From: CAYNJG01 sp964397295 | GTDB taxonomy: Bacteria > Planctomycetota > Planctomycetia > Pirellulales > Pirellulaceae | Direction: 5' to 3' | DNA: 8,493 nt | NCBI GenBank assembly: GCA_964397295.1 | Contig: CAYNJG010000286.1 | Location: forward strand, 1 to 8,493 | Shown here: one piece after another, positions 1 through 7,233 of the stretch | Layout: each line of letters begins with the position of its first letter | Position numbering within the stretch: the stretch's first letter is position 1 | Position numbers and translations under genes: made by a program | Notes under the pieces: model-generated | What the model saw: the letters and a program-made list of their open reading frames with translations, nothing else | Database searches by the model: none | What the model was told of the DNA's origin: nothing

Positions 1-84
1 GTTCAGGCGTGGCATGCTTGGCAGTTTAAGTGGTGCTCAGCAAGAAAAAAAGTCGTCGCGTAAACCACTACGTGTGTGCGGCTT

Positions 85-483
85 ATGGAATTACTGGGAC
101 TCTTGCAAGAAAAAGGATTCCCCTTCCTTGAGCGAAACTTCGCTGATATTTGGAGACACCAGTATTTCGAATTTACCAACCGTTTTCGAAGCGAGAAATA
201 GATTCGTATTCATGAATGTCAATTTCGTCAATTCTCATCGGTTTATCGTTTTTATTGCATTCCCTTTGGCTGGTCTTCGATATCTGACACCGAACTTCTG
301 ATGCTGCTTGAGGGTGACCTCGATAGCGATATCGTAGCGGTCGATTCGAGCGGAAACAACAATCATCTTCTTTTCGAGTTTGATGCCGCGCAGACGGACG
401 ATGGCCGATTGGACGTTAGTAATGGATGGGCCAGTTTGGGTCCCATCAACTTCGGTAATTCTCTTTTGACAGCAGGCACCTAG
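85..483 (+). pseudogene. Decayed hypothetical reading frame with one internal stop
   Basis: Not a recognised family. Frame 1 stays open from just after a stop at 61–63 to the stop at 481–483, about 140 codons, interrupted only by a TAG at 199–201. Random sequence of this composition should contain several stops over that length. The translation looks protein-like on both sides of the stop: the first part (ATG at 85) contains MELLGLLQEKGFPFLERN and FADIWRHQYF, and the second contains SDTELLMLLEGD and DVSNGWASLGPINFG. The second half could also start on its own at ATG 301, giving 60 residues. No motif identifies a function. It lies on the presumed mobile-element side of the tRNA fragment, where gene decay is common. 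It could instead be two short genuine ORFs, or chance openness. Confidence 0.3.
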
Positions 484-487
484 GAGG
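482..487 (+). promoter_or_regulatory. Perfect Shine-Dalgarno ahead of an orphan start codon
   Basis: AGGAGG lies 5 nt before the ATG at 493 and overlaps the stop codon of the preceding frame (481–483), the usual layout for translationally coupled genes. The frame behind it begins MGKSTNGKSKRIRLRK, a basic and plausible N-terminus. It then runs through a serine-rich stretch antisense to another ORF and on through the tRNA fragment and terminator to 897. A real gene start whose 3' part has been lost or replaced is the best reading. Confidence 0.35.
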
Positions 488-563
488 CCGTCATGGGCAA
501 AAGCACAAATGGAAAGTCGAAACGAATTCGTTTACGGAAGATTTCAAGCGAGATGCCAAAGCG

Positions 564-716
564 TCATTCTGACAACCGCTTAACCAGGAGTTCAATCTCA
601 GTGTCCGACAAGTTTGATTTGACGATATCGGCCTGTTCACTGACACGTTCTTGCGCGCATTGGGGGACGATTGGGGGGACACCTTCAACGGCATCCTCAG
701 AAACGCCTTGTTTCAT
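564..716 (-). CDS. Small hypothetical protein next to the tRNA scar
   Basis: A 50-residue ORF starting at the ATG at 716, ending at TGA 564–566. It is acidic, with a C-terminal amphipathic stretch (LSDTEIELLVKRLSE) that looks like a real helix. I do not recognise the family. A GGAAA lies a few bases upstream of the ATG and is a modest ribosome-binding site. The frame stays open upstream to 779, but that part is antisense to the tRNA fragment and gives the typical spurious 'RGSNPRPLRCK' translation, so the inner ATG is preferred. It could be a small accessory gene of the integrated element or the C-terminal remnant of a larger protein such as an integrase; neither can be shown here. It overlaps, on the opposite strand, the frame starting at 493; both cannot be intact genes. 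Confidence 0.3.
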   Translation of the reverse strand: MKQGVSEDAVEGVPPIVPQCAQERVSEQADIVKSNLSDTEIELLVKRLSE

Positions 717-738
717 AGTGTTTTCCGATACAGGGTTG

Positions 739-785
739 CTACGTTTACACCGAAGGGGTCGGGGGTTCGAGCCCCTCATCGCCCA
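739..785 (+). tRNA. 3' fragment of tRNA-Val (anticodon TAC), probable attachment-site scar
   Basis: The 3' half of a tRNA is present without a 5' half. The anticodon stem strands are 739–743 (CTACG) and 751–755 (CGAAG), with one A-A mismatch. The anticodon loop 744–750 is TTTACAC, giving anticodon TAC (valine). The variable loop is 756–760 (GGGTC). The T arm follows: stem 761–765, loop TTCGAGC 766–772, stem 773–777. The 3' acceptor strand is 778–784 (ATCGCCC) with discriminator A at 785. The following bases are CTA rather than an encoded CCA. The GGGTC variable loop and overall pattern resemble bacterial tRNA-Val. The bases upstream (712–738) contain neither a matching GGGCGAT acceptor strand nor a D arm, so the gene is not functional. 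Tyrosine integrases commonly recombine between the anticodon loop and the 3' end of tRNA genes, leaving exactly such a fragment at the far end of the element. Confidence 0.72.
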
Positions 786-798
786 CTACCACTTATAT

Positions 799-834
799 AA
801 CCCCGTGAAACGCTTTGTTTCCGGGGTTCTTCTT
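799..834 (+). terminator. Rho-independent terminator behind the tRNA fragment
   Basis: AACCCCG (799–805) pairs with CGGGGTT (822–828), and GAAAC (807–811) pairs with GTTTC (817–821). This makes a 12-bp stem with one bulged T (806) and a 5-nt GCTTT loop, followed by TTCTTCTT-type pyrimidines. The position 13 nt after the tRNA end suggests it terminated the original tRNA transcript, which supports this side being native chromosome. On the minus strand the stem is followed by an AT-rich TTATATAAG, so it may also stop read-through from the kinase gene. Confidence 0.75.
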
Positions 835-839
835 GTGTC

Positions 840-988
840 TGCATCGAATCGTTGGGAATCCGCAAAGTCTTCAACTGGCGGGAAGCCAGTTCGGTAACAT
901 AGGATTTGTTAACTTCAACGGCTCGCCCCCTCGTCTCGAATGAAGTCCAAATTTCGGGGATAGGGAGTTTGACATTCTGCAGATTGCT
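840..988. other. Non-coding gap between tRNA scar and kinase 3' end, with a small hairpin
   Basis: About 150 bp with no credible ORF. It contains a perfect inverted repeat at 873–891 (AACTGGC, loop GGGAA, GCCAGTT). It sits about 100 nt downstream of the kinase stop on the minus strand. It lacks a clear T-run in either direction, with only a weak GAAGACTTTG on the minus strand, so its role as a terminator is doubtful. Nothing else is visible. Confidence 0.4.
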
Positions 989-3900
989 CTAGCGAGAAAC
1001 GGACTTATCGGGAAATCTCTGCCGATATGGTTTTCGATCACTAAACAATTCCATCATTTCACTGCGAGTTTCCCGAAAATTGTCGGGAGCTTTTTTTATC
1101 GCATCGCTCAGATATTTTTTTGCTTTCTCAAAATCCTCTACTTCTCCATAGGCGGCGGAAAGTGTTCCAATCATCATGTCGTTCTCCCAATCCGTGAGCT
1201 CACAGGCTTGCTTCGCATAATCGACGGCGTTGCTGCCGTCTCGTACTGATTCTTGCAGACTAGTCGATTGCACCCACGCCATTTCGCTTAGGCTCAAAGC
1301 CAGCTCTCTTCTGGTCTGCGGTTGTTCGTCAGTTCTATGGAGCTTTGAAAGAATCTGAATCGAATCGCGAAAATCTGCGATGGCTGCATCTGGCTTATGC
1401 AGGTTGTTAAGTCCTATTCCTTTGGCACGCAGAATGCCAGCAAGGTCGGTTTTGAACTCGTCTCGATTCTCGCCCTCTATCAGCCGCGAATGTATGGCAA
1501 TAACTTTGTCGTAGTCTTGGATGGCGCTTTCCCAATTCCTTTCCTCCGCAAACGTTAGGCCGCGATTTCGAAGACTTGAGGCTAAGAAGACCTCCAAATT
1601 CCTCTGCCCTCTTTCATCCACAAGTCTATTAAAAATTCGGATTGACTCATTGAATGCTTCAATAGATTCGTCCGCTCGCCGTTGTATGCCGTATACCATG
1701 CCTGCCAGGTTGAAATTGTCTGCAAGGTTCTTCTGGAATTCGATTCGATCTGATTCTGCAGAAAGCTTCTTGAAAATTCTCCGAGAACGCATGCAGTCGC
1801 GAAGAGAGTCTTCTATTTGTCCATTCTCGAACAAGGCGTGTGCTTGGGCATGTAGGCTTATCGCCAAATCACTCTTTGCTTCCATGTTATTCTCACTTTG
1901 ACGAAGGAGTCGCTCTCCAATCTGGACGGCTTTTCGCAGTGACGGAAGGGCCCTCCCGAGTTTTCCATCCTTGTGAAGGCTCAGGCCTAGATTTCTGTAG
2001 ACGCGGACCAAATCGCGACAAATTCTCATCGATGGCATCGGCTCGCGAGCGCCCAACAGCGTCGGTTGAACTATTTCCAGTTCGCTTTCATCGATCTTCA
2101 GCAGTCTTTCGTAAATCGCAATGGCGTGTTCGAAATCTTCGTAAGCAGACTCGGGATTTCCAACCGCATGATGAGCAATCGCGCGATTGCTAAGAGCAAC
2201 TGATAGTTCGTATTCCAGCTGCTCGGTGGCACCTTGTTTCTCGATGAGTAGCTGAAAAATATTGATTGCTTCGCCCAAATTCTGCACGACCAGCTTATGG
2301 CTTCCCTTCAGACCATCCAATATTGCGGTCTTACCTAGCTCGCGGGCCAGCTGAACATCGGCTGAGTTTGGCTGAATAGGAGACGTTGGCGGCACGGACG
2401 CATTCCGCGAAGCATTCGAGGTTACCTTTATGTCAGTGTTAGTCCTAACCTCTTCTATAAGCTCTTGGCCTAACTCAAAAGCCCGAACAGTCTTTCTAAG
2501 TTGGATGGCATTTTGCATTGAAATCCGCAGGCAAGTGAGTCGACTCGGGTATCCGAACAATCCGGCTTGCAAAAGTGTTTCAACCAAATCATCAGGAGAC
2601 AATACCTCACTCGTGTCATCGACCGCGAGACTTAGATTTTCGGGGTTTAAAAAGTCTTCTAGTGACTCAAAGGTTCGGTCCGGGAAAATCAGCCTATCTT
2701 TTGCGAGAACAAGCCGAATACGATCGAGCGTCCAAGTGACTGACTCGAGCGGCTGAATCGCCTGGATGTCAATGAGATGCTCTCGGATTTTGGAAATGGG
2801 CTTGCCCACGTATTCAGTTGGCAAGTGCCCAGTACCTTCAAGTTTCCTGACGCACGAATCGTAGTCCCAAATAGACAAAAAGCTCCCCTGTTCAAGAATC
2901 TTTGCATCCTCAAGCTCAAAGACAAATCTGAGGTGATCATCCCCTTGAAATGTGGACAGAGAGAGCTTTCCTTCGGACCAAAGTTCTCGCCGAATTGCCA
3001 CGAAGATCTCTGACAAGCGTGGATCTGTCAAAGCCCCTTCTAGGGAGTCTACGAATGACCTTCGCATGTCTCTCAAGTAGGATTCAGCGTCTGCCGCCGC
3101 TTTAGTCCGTTCTTCGCTGGTAGCACCCGATTTTTCGACAATCGCCAGCAAGTCATCGATCTTTTGCTTCGAGACTTGTAAGAACTCAGCAGCGGGCACT
3201 TCTCGACTGGTTTCCTCGTTTTCGATAACGAACGTGATCCCTGGCGAGAACTGGGCAAGCTGAAGGCACGCGTTGAAAGACGGAATATGACCGTAAATCA
3301 GAAAGTCGCTGTCTTGTTGCTGCGGAAGAAATTGTTTTGGTGGCATTAGCGCATAGAGCGCTGCCTCTCCCGGCAGACCATGACCGAGATCCGGAGACCG
3401 CGCCCCCAATACCGAGAATACCATTTCCGAATCTAGTTGCCGGCCCGGTTGAGCGATTTCGGGACAGTGGGACAACAGAATCTTAAGTTGGTCCAGGTCA
3501 ATTTTGTCTTCATCGACTAGCCGACGGATAGTCTGACTAGTCCAGTCAACAGCCTGCTTCAATGTGCGGTTTTGAAGTGAAGTCTGACCTTCAAGCAAGT
3601 TGGACAAAGACACCGACACGGCATCTTTCGTTACACTTTCACCTTGAGCAAGGGCATCAACATCGATTATGACGTTGGGGTTTTTCACTACTTCTAGAAG
3701 CCGATCGTTGACGGCATTCGGGAGAGTTCTGACAAGTCGAACTCCGAACGTGGATAGTTTCGTGTTGGGGCCCACGTTTGCTGCGGCTGCGAAGTTGTAA
3801 GTTGCAGCCGCATCATCAAAAGACCCTCCCATTGTCAGCGAGGTGATGTCGCCAGATGCAGGCTTTGGAAGCTTTTCCACAAACTCCGCCAAATTACCAT

Positions 3901-6826
3901 GTGTGTCGAAAAGGCCGAAATCATTCGCTTTTCGATGACCTGCGGCCGTTAATTCGGGCATCTCCTGACGTGATATGCTGGTATCTCCAAGGTATGCGTA
4001 TTTGAGTACGACTGAATCCGCTAGTCCTTCGCCAAAATGCCCCTTGCTCGCTGCGCCGGCGCGACCCGCAAAATTGAACTCGAGACTCGTTGCGAAACGA
4101 TATCCCTGAAGTTTCCAGTAGTATTTCTTGAGACGTGTTCGTTGATTGTAGACTCTTCCTTCGTCTGGCTCATAGCAATGTTCCGACTCCGGAATGCCAG
4201 CCAATGCACTCAGCGCATTGCAGAAAAATGCGGCTTGTGGCCATGACATACCGCAGATGGCAACGTCCTCACTGATGACTCCGAAATCGTGGGGGAGGGA
4301 ATCGAAAACCTGACTCCAAACTTCGTCGGTGACCTCCCTGTCGCAGATTCCAAATCGGTAGGGTAGGATCATACTCTTGGTCTGCAACGGTCCAACGCAC
4401 ACGAACCGTTGCCCAAATTGATCGACAAAACTCTTCGTGTGGATTCCGAGGTTTTGAATGTCTGCCTCGCCAAGTCGTTGGAGCGGTGGTAGACGCCATT
4501 CCATGTCCCATGTCTTCACTAGCCATTCGGATGCCGCGGCAACGTTTGGATTTCCATCGGCGTATTCTTTCGTTGCGAGCTGCAGCAACTCATCCTTAAG
4601 GGGCTCTGGAAGAAGCTTGCGGTCATACTCGCCCAGTGCATACAGCAGCGAAGCCCGAATCGAATGGTCAGACTCCGTCTTCAGGCGATCAAGTAACGGT
4701 TGTGGGCTACAGTCAATCTTCGCAAGGCTGTGAATGACGATCGACCGAGCCGTATTGTCTTGCGACTTTCTAAGAAATGGCCAAAGGCTTTCCCAAGTCC
4801 CAATCTTCGCGAGAAACGCAACATAGTTCGCCCTTTGCCTTGGAGTCTGTGATGCATCGTTTTCGAGAGTCATCGAGTTTTTGCATTCGCTTTCGATCCA
4901 TTTTTTCGTCTTCTCCTCGGCGACACACACCTGGACGACGCGTGGTAGATCGCTCATCGACGCTTCCGCCAGGATGCCGGCCAAAATACCAGGGGTATGC
5001 TTGCCAAGACTAAGCCGGACATCCATGTACCTGATGGGGTCCACCGCGTCTGGAGTTGCTAGTTTCGTTGCCCGTAGTGCTGCCGCCAGTGACGTGGCTT
5101 GATTGGACAGACATTCGATTAGCACCTCTCTCTCATTTGAGTTTAGTAGACATAGTTGCCGAGCAACAAACCCAGGATCGAAAGTCTTTGAAACCGGATC
5201 GCGCACATTGAGAAGCAACATGGCGTTAAGACGTTGATGTTGTTTGCTATCTGTTGAACAGACCACTCTTTCAAGTTGCTCGACGGCATTTTCTAATTTG
5301 GGAGCTATCACGTCTCGCAACAGGCAAAGGTCAATCACAGAAAGGTCTAGCAGTCGTTCAACGAGCTGTTCGTTGTCCGAGGAAACGATGCAGCCCAACC
5401 GCATTTCGCCGGAAGCTTTGAATCGATCTGTTAGTTGGTCGCGGTATCGTGGTGACAGCGCCTGTACATCAACGAAGGCTGCTAGTAGTTCATTGGACTC
5501 CGCGTGCTCGAGCTTAACGAGTAACGCCTCAACTTCGCCCAATCGAATCGTCTTTTGAGCATGCAGCCACAATGCTACCGCAGTAAAAATGAGAATCACG
5601 CAGCTTGCTACCATCGTACGTCGGAACCACTTCCGCCGATCACGATGAAGCCATCGTTCCAGATCTTGCGCAAGCTCTGCGGCCGACTGAAATCGGTCTT
5701 GTGGATCTTTTTCAAGACAACGCAAGCAGATGTCCTCGACCTGCGCAGGAAGCCCGGGGTTTATGTTCGTTGGTGGGTCGGGTGACTGGGTGCAAATGGC
5801 GTTGAGTAGGGATTCGACCTCGCCCCCAACGAAAGGCCGCCGACCTGCTAGCAACTCGTAAAACACGATACCCAGGCCAAAAACATCGCTTCTTGCGTCA
5901 GCTGCGTGTGCATTCCTGCTTGCCTGTTCAGGCGACATGTAGGCTGGGGAGCCCGCGTAGAGCGTGCCATCTGGCATTTCTCGATTTAGCGCCAGTCCAA
6001 AGTCGAGTAAATACGGTTGATCCGATTCATCCACGAGAATGTTAGCAGGTTTCAAATCGCGGTGGATCACCCCGCTGGAATGAGCAGCCTCCAACGCGCT
6101 GGCCACGGCTTTCATGGCGCGAACGATCTGCTCAAGACTCCAGTTCCTTCGTTTAGCAATGGACGTAATTCGATCGCCACGAATGTATTTCGATGCGATG
6201 AATGCTCCAAACTCATCATCATTGCCAAAACCGTAAACGGCGGCGATAGAAGAATGTGAGATGGCGGCAATCGTCCGCCCTTCGTCTCGAATCCGATGCT
6301 GGAAGTCTTGCCCCAAGTTGGGATGCGGAATTTTGATGGCAACGAAACGGTCCAAGTCGGGATCGGCTGCCAAATAGACGCTGGCAAAACTTCCGCGTCC
6401 GACTCGATTCAGAATCGTGTAGCCCCCAAGCTCCGTTCCTGGCGGAACTTGGTAATCCAGTTTCGTCTTCTGAGGTAACTCCGCACCCGAGTCAATAGAC
6501 CCGCGTATTTTCGATTCAGCGAAGGCAGCCTCTACCTCTGCCTCGCAGTCTTCGAATAGCGTTTTATAATATTCGATCCGGGGAACTTGCTGTTTGCGAG
6601 AAAGATAGTCAATATCGAGGAGCACCAATTCGTAGACAAGCGACCGACGAACAGATCCCGAAACCCTTTTCACATAATCTCTGATCGATGGCCGATTCCC
6701 GGACTGCCATTCATCCTCAAATACCAGGCATAACGTATGGACCTCGCCCAAGTCGGTAAGATTAAGCTCGTTGTCATACATCCGAAACGCCTTAAAAAAC
6801 ACTACACTCTTTCCGCACAAGCTCAT
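989..6826 (-). CDS. Giant transmembrane Ser/Thr protein kinase with SUMF1-like domain and TPR-like repeats
   Basis: 1945 codons, one uninterrupted frame (residues counted from 6826). Residues 31–105 resemble the N-terminal extension of planctomycete kinases. The kinase domain spans about 136–392 and is catalytically complete: glycine loop GRGSFASV (143–150), Lys165 in VAIK, Glu182, HRDLKPAN (255–262), DFG (275–277), SPE (298–300), Asp314 and Arg378. One TM helix lies at about 404–422. Residues 425–770 look like HEAT-type helical repeats. An FGE/SUMF1-like domain (about 820–1036) shows FATSLEFNFAGRAG, HGNLAEF, GGSF and FGVRLVR, but has no cysteines at the catalytic position. Residues 1037–1500 are unassigned. 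TPR-like repeats fill about 1538–1915. The kinase domain should be cytoplasmic and the part after the TM outside the membrane, as for PknB-like receptor kinases. The exact start is unsettled: ATG 6826 has no Shine-Dalgarno, while Met16 (ATG at 6781) does. Confidence 0.93.
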   Translation of the reverse strand: MSLCGKSVVFFKAFRMYDNELNLTDLGEVHTLCLVFEDEWQSGNRPSIRDYVKRVSGSVRRSLVYELVLLDIDYLSRKQQVPRIEYYKTLFEDCEAEVEAAFAESKIRGSIDSGAELPQKTKLDYQVPPGTELGGYTILNRVGRGSFASVYLAADPDLDRFVAIKIPHPNLGQDFQHRIRDEGRTIAAISHSSIAAVYGFGNDDEFGAFIASKYIRGDRITSIAKRRNWSLEQIVRAMKAVASALEAAHSSGVIHRDLKPANILVDESDQPYLLDFGLALNREMPDGTLYAGSPAYMSPEQASRNAHAADARSDVFGLGIVFYELLAGRRPFVGGEVESLLNAICTQSPDPPTNINPGLPAQVEDICLRCLEKDPQDRFQSAAELAQDLERWLHRDRRKWFRRTMVASCVILIFTAVALWLHAQKTIRLGEVEALLVKLEHAESNELLAAFVDVQALSPRYRDQLTDRFKASGEMRLGCIVSSDNEQLVERLLDLSVIDLCLLRDVIAPKLENAVEQLERVVCSTDSKQHQRLNAMLLLNVRDPVSKTFDPGFVARQLCLLNSNEREVLIECLSNQATSLAAALRATKLATPDAVDPIRYMDVRLSLGKHTPGILAGILAEASMSDLPRVVQVCVAEEKTKKWIESECKNSMTLENDASQTPRQRANYVAFLAKIGTWESLWPFLRKSQDNTARSIVIHSLAKIDCSPQPLLDRLKTESDHSIRASLLYALGEYDRKLLPEPLKDELLQLATKEYADGNPNVAAASEWLVKTWDMEWRLPPLQRLGEADIQNLGIHTKSFVDQFGQRFVCVGPLQTKSMILPYRFGICDREVTDEVWSQVFDSLPHDFGVISEDVAICGMSWPQAAFFCNALSALAGIPESEHCYEPDEGRVYNQRTRLKKYYWKLQGYRFATSLEFNFAGRAGAASKGHFGEGLADSVVLKYAYLGDTSISRQEMPELTAAGHRKANDFGLFDTHGNLAEFVEKLPKPASGDITSLTMGGSFDDAAATYNFAAAANVGPNTKLSTFGVRLVRTLPNAVNDRLLEVVKNPNVIIDVDALAQGESVTKDAVSVSLSNLLEGQTSLQNRTLKQAVDWTSQTIRRLVDEDKIDLDQLKILLSHCPEIAQPGRQLDSEMVFSVLGARSPDLGHGLPGEAALYALMPPKQFLPQQQDSDFLIYGHIPSFNACLQLAQFSPGITFVIENEETSREVPAAEFLQVSKQKIDDLLAIVEKSGATSEERTKAAADAESYLRDMRRSFVDSLEGALTDPRLSEIFVAIRRELWSEGKLSLSTFQGDDHLRFVFELEDAKILEQGSFLSIWDYDSCVRKLEGTGHLPTEYVGKPISKIREHLIDIQAIQPLESVTWTLDRIRLVLAKDRLIFPDRTFESLEDFLNPENLSLAVDDTSEVLSPDDLVETLLQAGLFGYPSRLTCLRISMQNAIQLRKTVRAFELGQELIEEVRTNTDIKVTSNASRNASVPPTSPIQPNSADVQLARELGKTAILDGLKGSHKLVVQNLGEAINIFQLLIEKQGATEQLEYELSVALSNRAIAHHAVGNPESAYEDFEHAIAIYERLLKIDESELEIVQPTLLGAREPMPSMRICRDLVRVYRNLGLSLHKDGKLGRALPSLRKAVQIGERLLRQSENNMEAKSDLAISLHAQAHALFENGQIEDSLRDCMRSRRIFKKLSAESDRIEFQKNLADNFNLAGMVYGIQRRADESIEAFNESIRIFNRLVDERGQRNLEVFLASSLRNRGLTFAEERNWESAIQDYDKVIAIHSRLIEGENRDEFKTDLAGILRAKGIGLNNLHKPDAAIADFRDSIQILSKLHRTDEQPQTRRELALSLSEMAWVQSTSLQESVRDGSNAVDYAKQACELTDWENDMMIGTLSAAYGEVEDFEKAKKYLSDAIKKAPDNFRETRSEMMELFSDRKPYRQRFPDKSVSR
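6790..6793 (-). promoter_or_regulatory. Ribosome-binding site favouring the internal kinase start at 6781
   Basis: On the minus strand AAGG precedes the ATG at 6781 (residue Met16) by 8 nt, whereas the ATG at 6826 has no purine-rich site. The 15 residues removed (MSLCGKSVVFFKAFR) do not resemble the usual kinase N-terminal extension, which begins right after. Planctomycetes often start genes without a strong Shine-Dalgarno, so this is suggestive only. Confidence 0.4.
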
Positions 6827-6839
6827 TCGAGTTTTGATT

Positions 6840-7016
6840 CTACAACATGAGCGCCGTCAATTGAGAGTTGTGCCCCTCAGAGATCTGCGAAATATCACCA
6901 ACCGAGACTGAACTGAGGTCAAGGTTTGCGGACAACGACAATGTGGCAGCCTGTGAGTTAGCACTAAGCAAAAGCGCCAGTATTAGAACAACAAGTTCGG
7001 TGGGTATAAACTTCAT
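6840..7016 (-). CDS. Small secreted peptide with Sec signal sequence, upstream of the kinase
   Basis: A 58-residue ORF. It starts with MKFIPTELVVLILALLL: a short N-region with one Lys, a hydrophobic core, then SANSQA|A, which fits an AXA-type signal peptidase I site near residue 23. The mature part would be about 35 residues, rich in Ser and Leu (ATLSLSANLDLSSVSVGD), with no cysteine. A good Shine-Dalgarno (GGAG at 7023–7026, 6 nt before the ATG) supports the start. The stop (6840–6842) lies 13 nt before the longest kinase start, same strand, so the two are very probably co-transcribed. The mature N-terminus resembles the beginning of larger secreted planctomycete proteins of the PEP-CTERM or cohesin-like kind ('...VSVGD...'). 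It may therefore be the truncated head of such a gene rather than a purpose-built peptide. Function unknown. Confidence 0.6.
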   Translation of the reverse strand: MKFIPTELVVLILALLLSANSQAATLSLSANLDLSSVSVGDISQISEGHNSQLTALML

Positions 7017-7233
7017 CAGCTACTCCGATTTATGGTGAAATATCAAGGTGTCGTGTTATTGCAGAAAATCAGAGACTTTTTCGAGTTTCCCCAAAAGGGA
7101 AAGTTTCTTGTCGGCAAAACACTCCGCTACGTCCATCAACAACTTTGAGCCGTTCGCCCCCTCATGTTTTTTAAAAACGTAGAAGCATCCCTTAGTCGTT
7201 GAATCAACCACAAACTTTGTTAGAACCCAGTGT
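7017..7233. promoter_or_regulatory. Divergent promoter region between the kinase operon and the sigma gene
   Basis: About 217 bp separate the start of the secreted-peptide gene (minus) from the sigma start (plus), so both promoters should lie here. Visible elements are an AT-rich inverted repeat at 7166–7178 (GTTTTT-T-AAAAAC), a small hairpin around 7087–7103 (TTTCCC/GGGAAA with loop CAAAA), and a possible sigma-70-like pair TTGAAT (7199–7204) and TAGAAC (7221–7226) with a 16-nt spacer facing the sigma gene. None is strong alone. I see no convincing ECF-type promoter. The minus strand also carries an open frame (7056–7211) discussed in the findings. Confidence 0.45.

Noticed and set aside
14..301. 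95-codon plus-strand ORF at the left edge
   Set aside because: Serine-rich, shadow-like composition, overlapping the more protein-like frame 1. It has no ribosome-binding site and no recognisable motif.
717..779. Upstream extension of the small minus-strand ORF (reads RGSNPRPLRCK)
   Set aside because: This is the well-known spurious translation of the antisense strand of a tRNA T arm, not protein-coding sequence.
712..785. A complete tRNA-Val gene
   Set aside because: The 27 bases before the anticodon stem contain no GGGCGAT acceptor strand and no D arm, and the anticodon stem has a mismatch. Only the 3' half is present.
873..891. Perfect 7-bp hairpin as the terminator of the kinase gene
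   Set aside because: The stem is perfect, but neither strand has a proper T-run after it. Kept only as a structural note.
493..897. 134-codon plus-strand ORF
   Set aside because: Its second half is translated from the tRNA fragment and the terminator hairpin, and its middle is antisense to a better-looking small ORF. Only its start (with AGGAGG) is worth noting.
1521..6478. Several plus-strand and other-frame ORFs of 60–126 codons across the kinase gene
   Set aside because: All lie antisense or out of frame to a single uninterrupted 1945-codon frame with clear domains. None has motif support.
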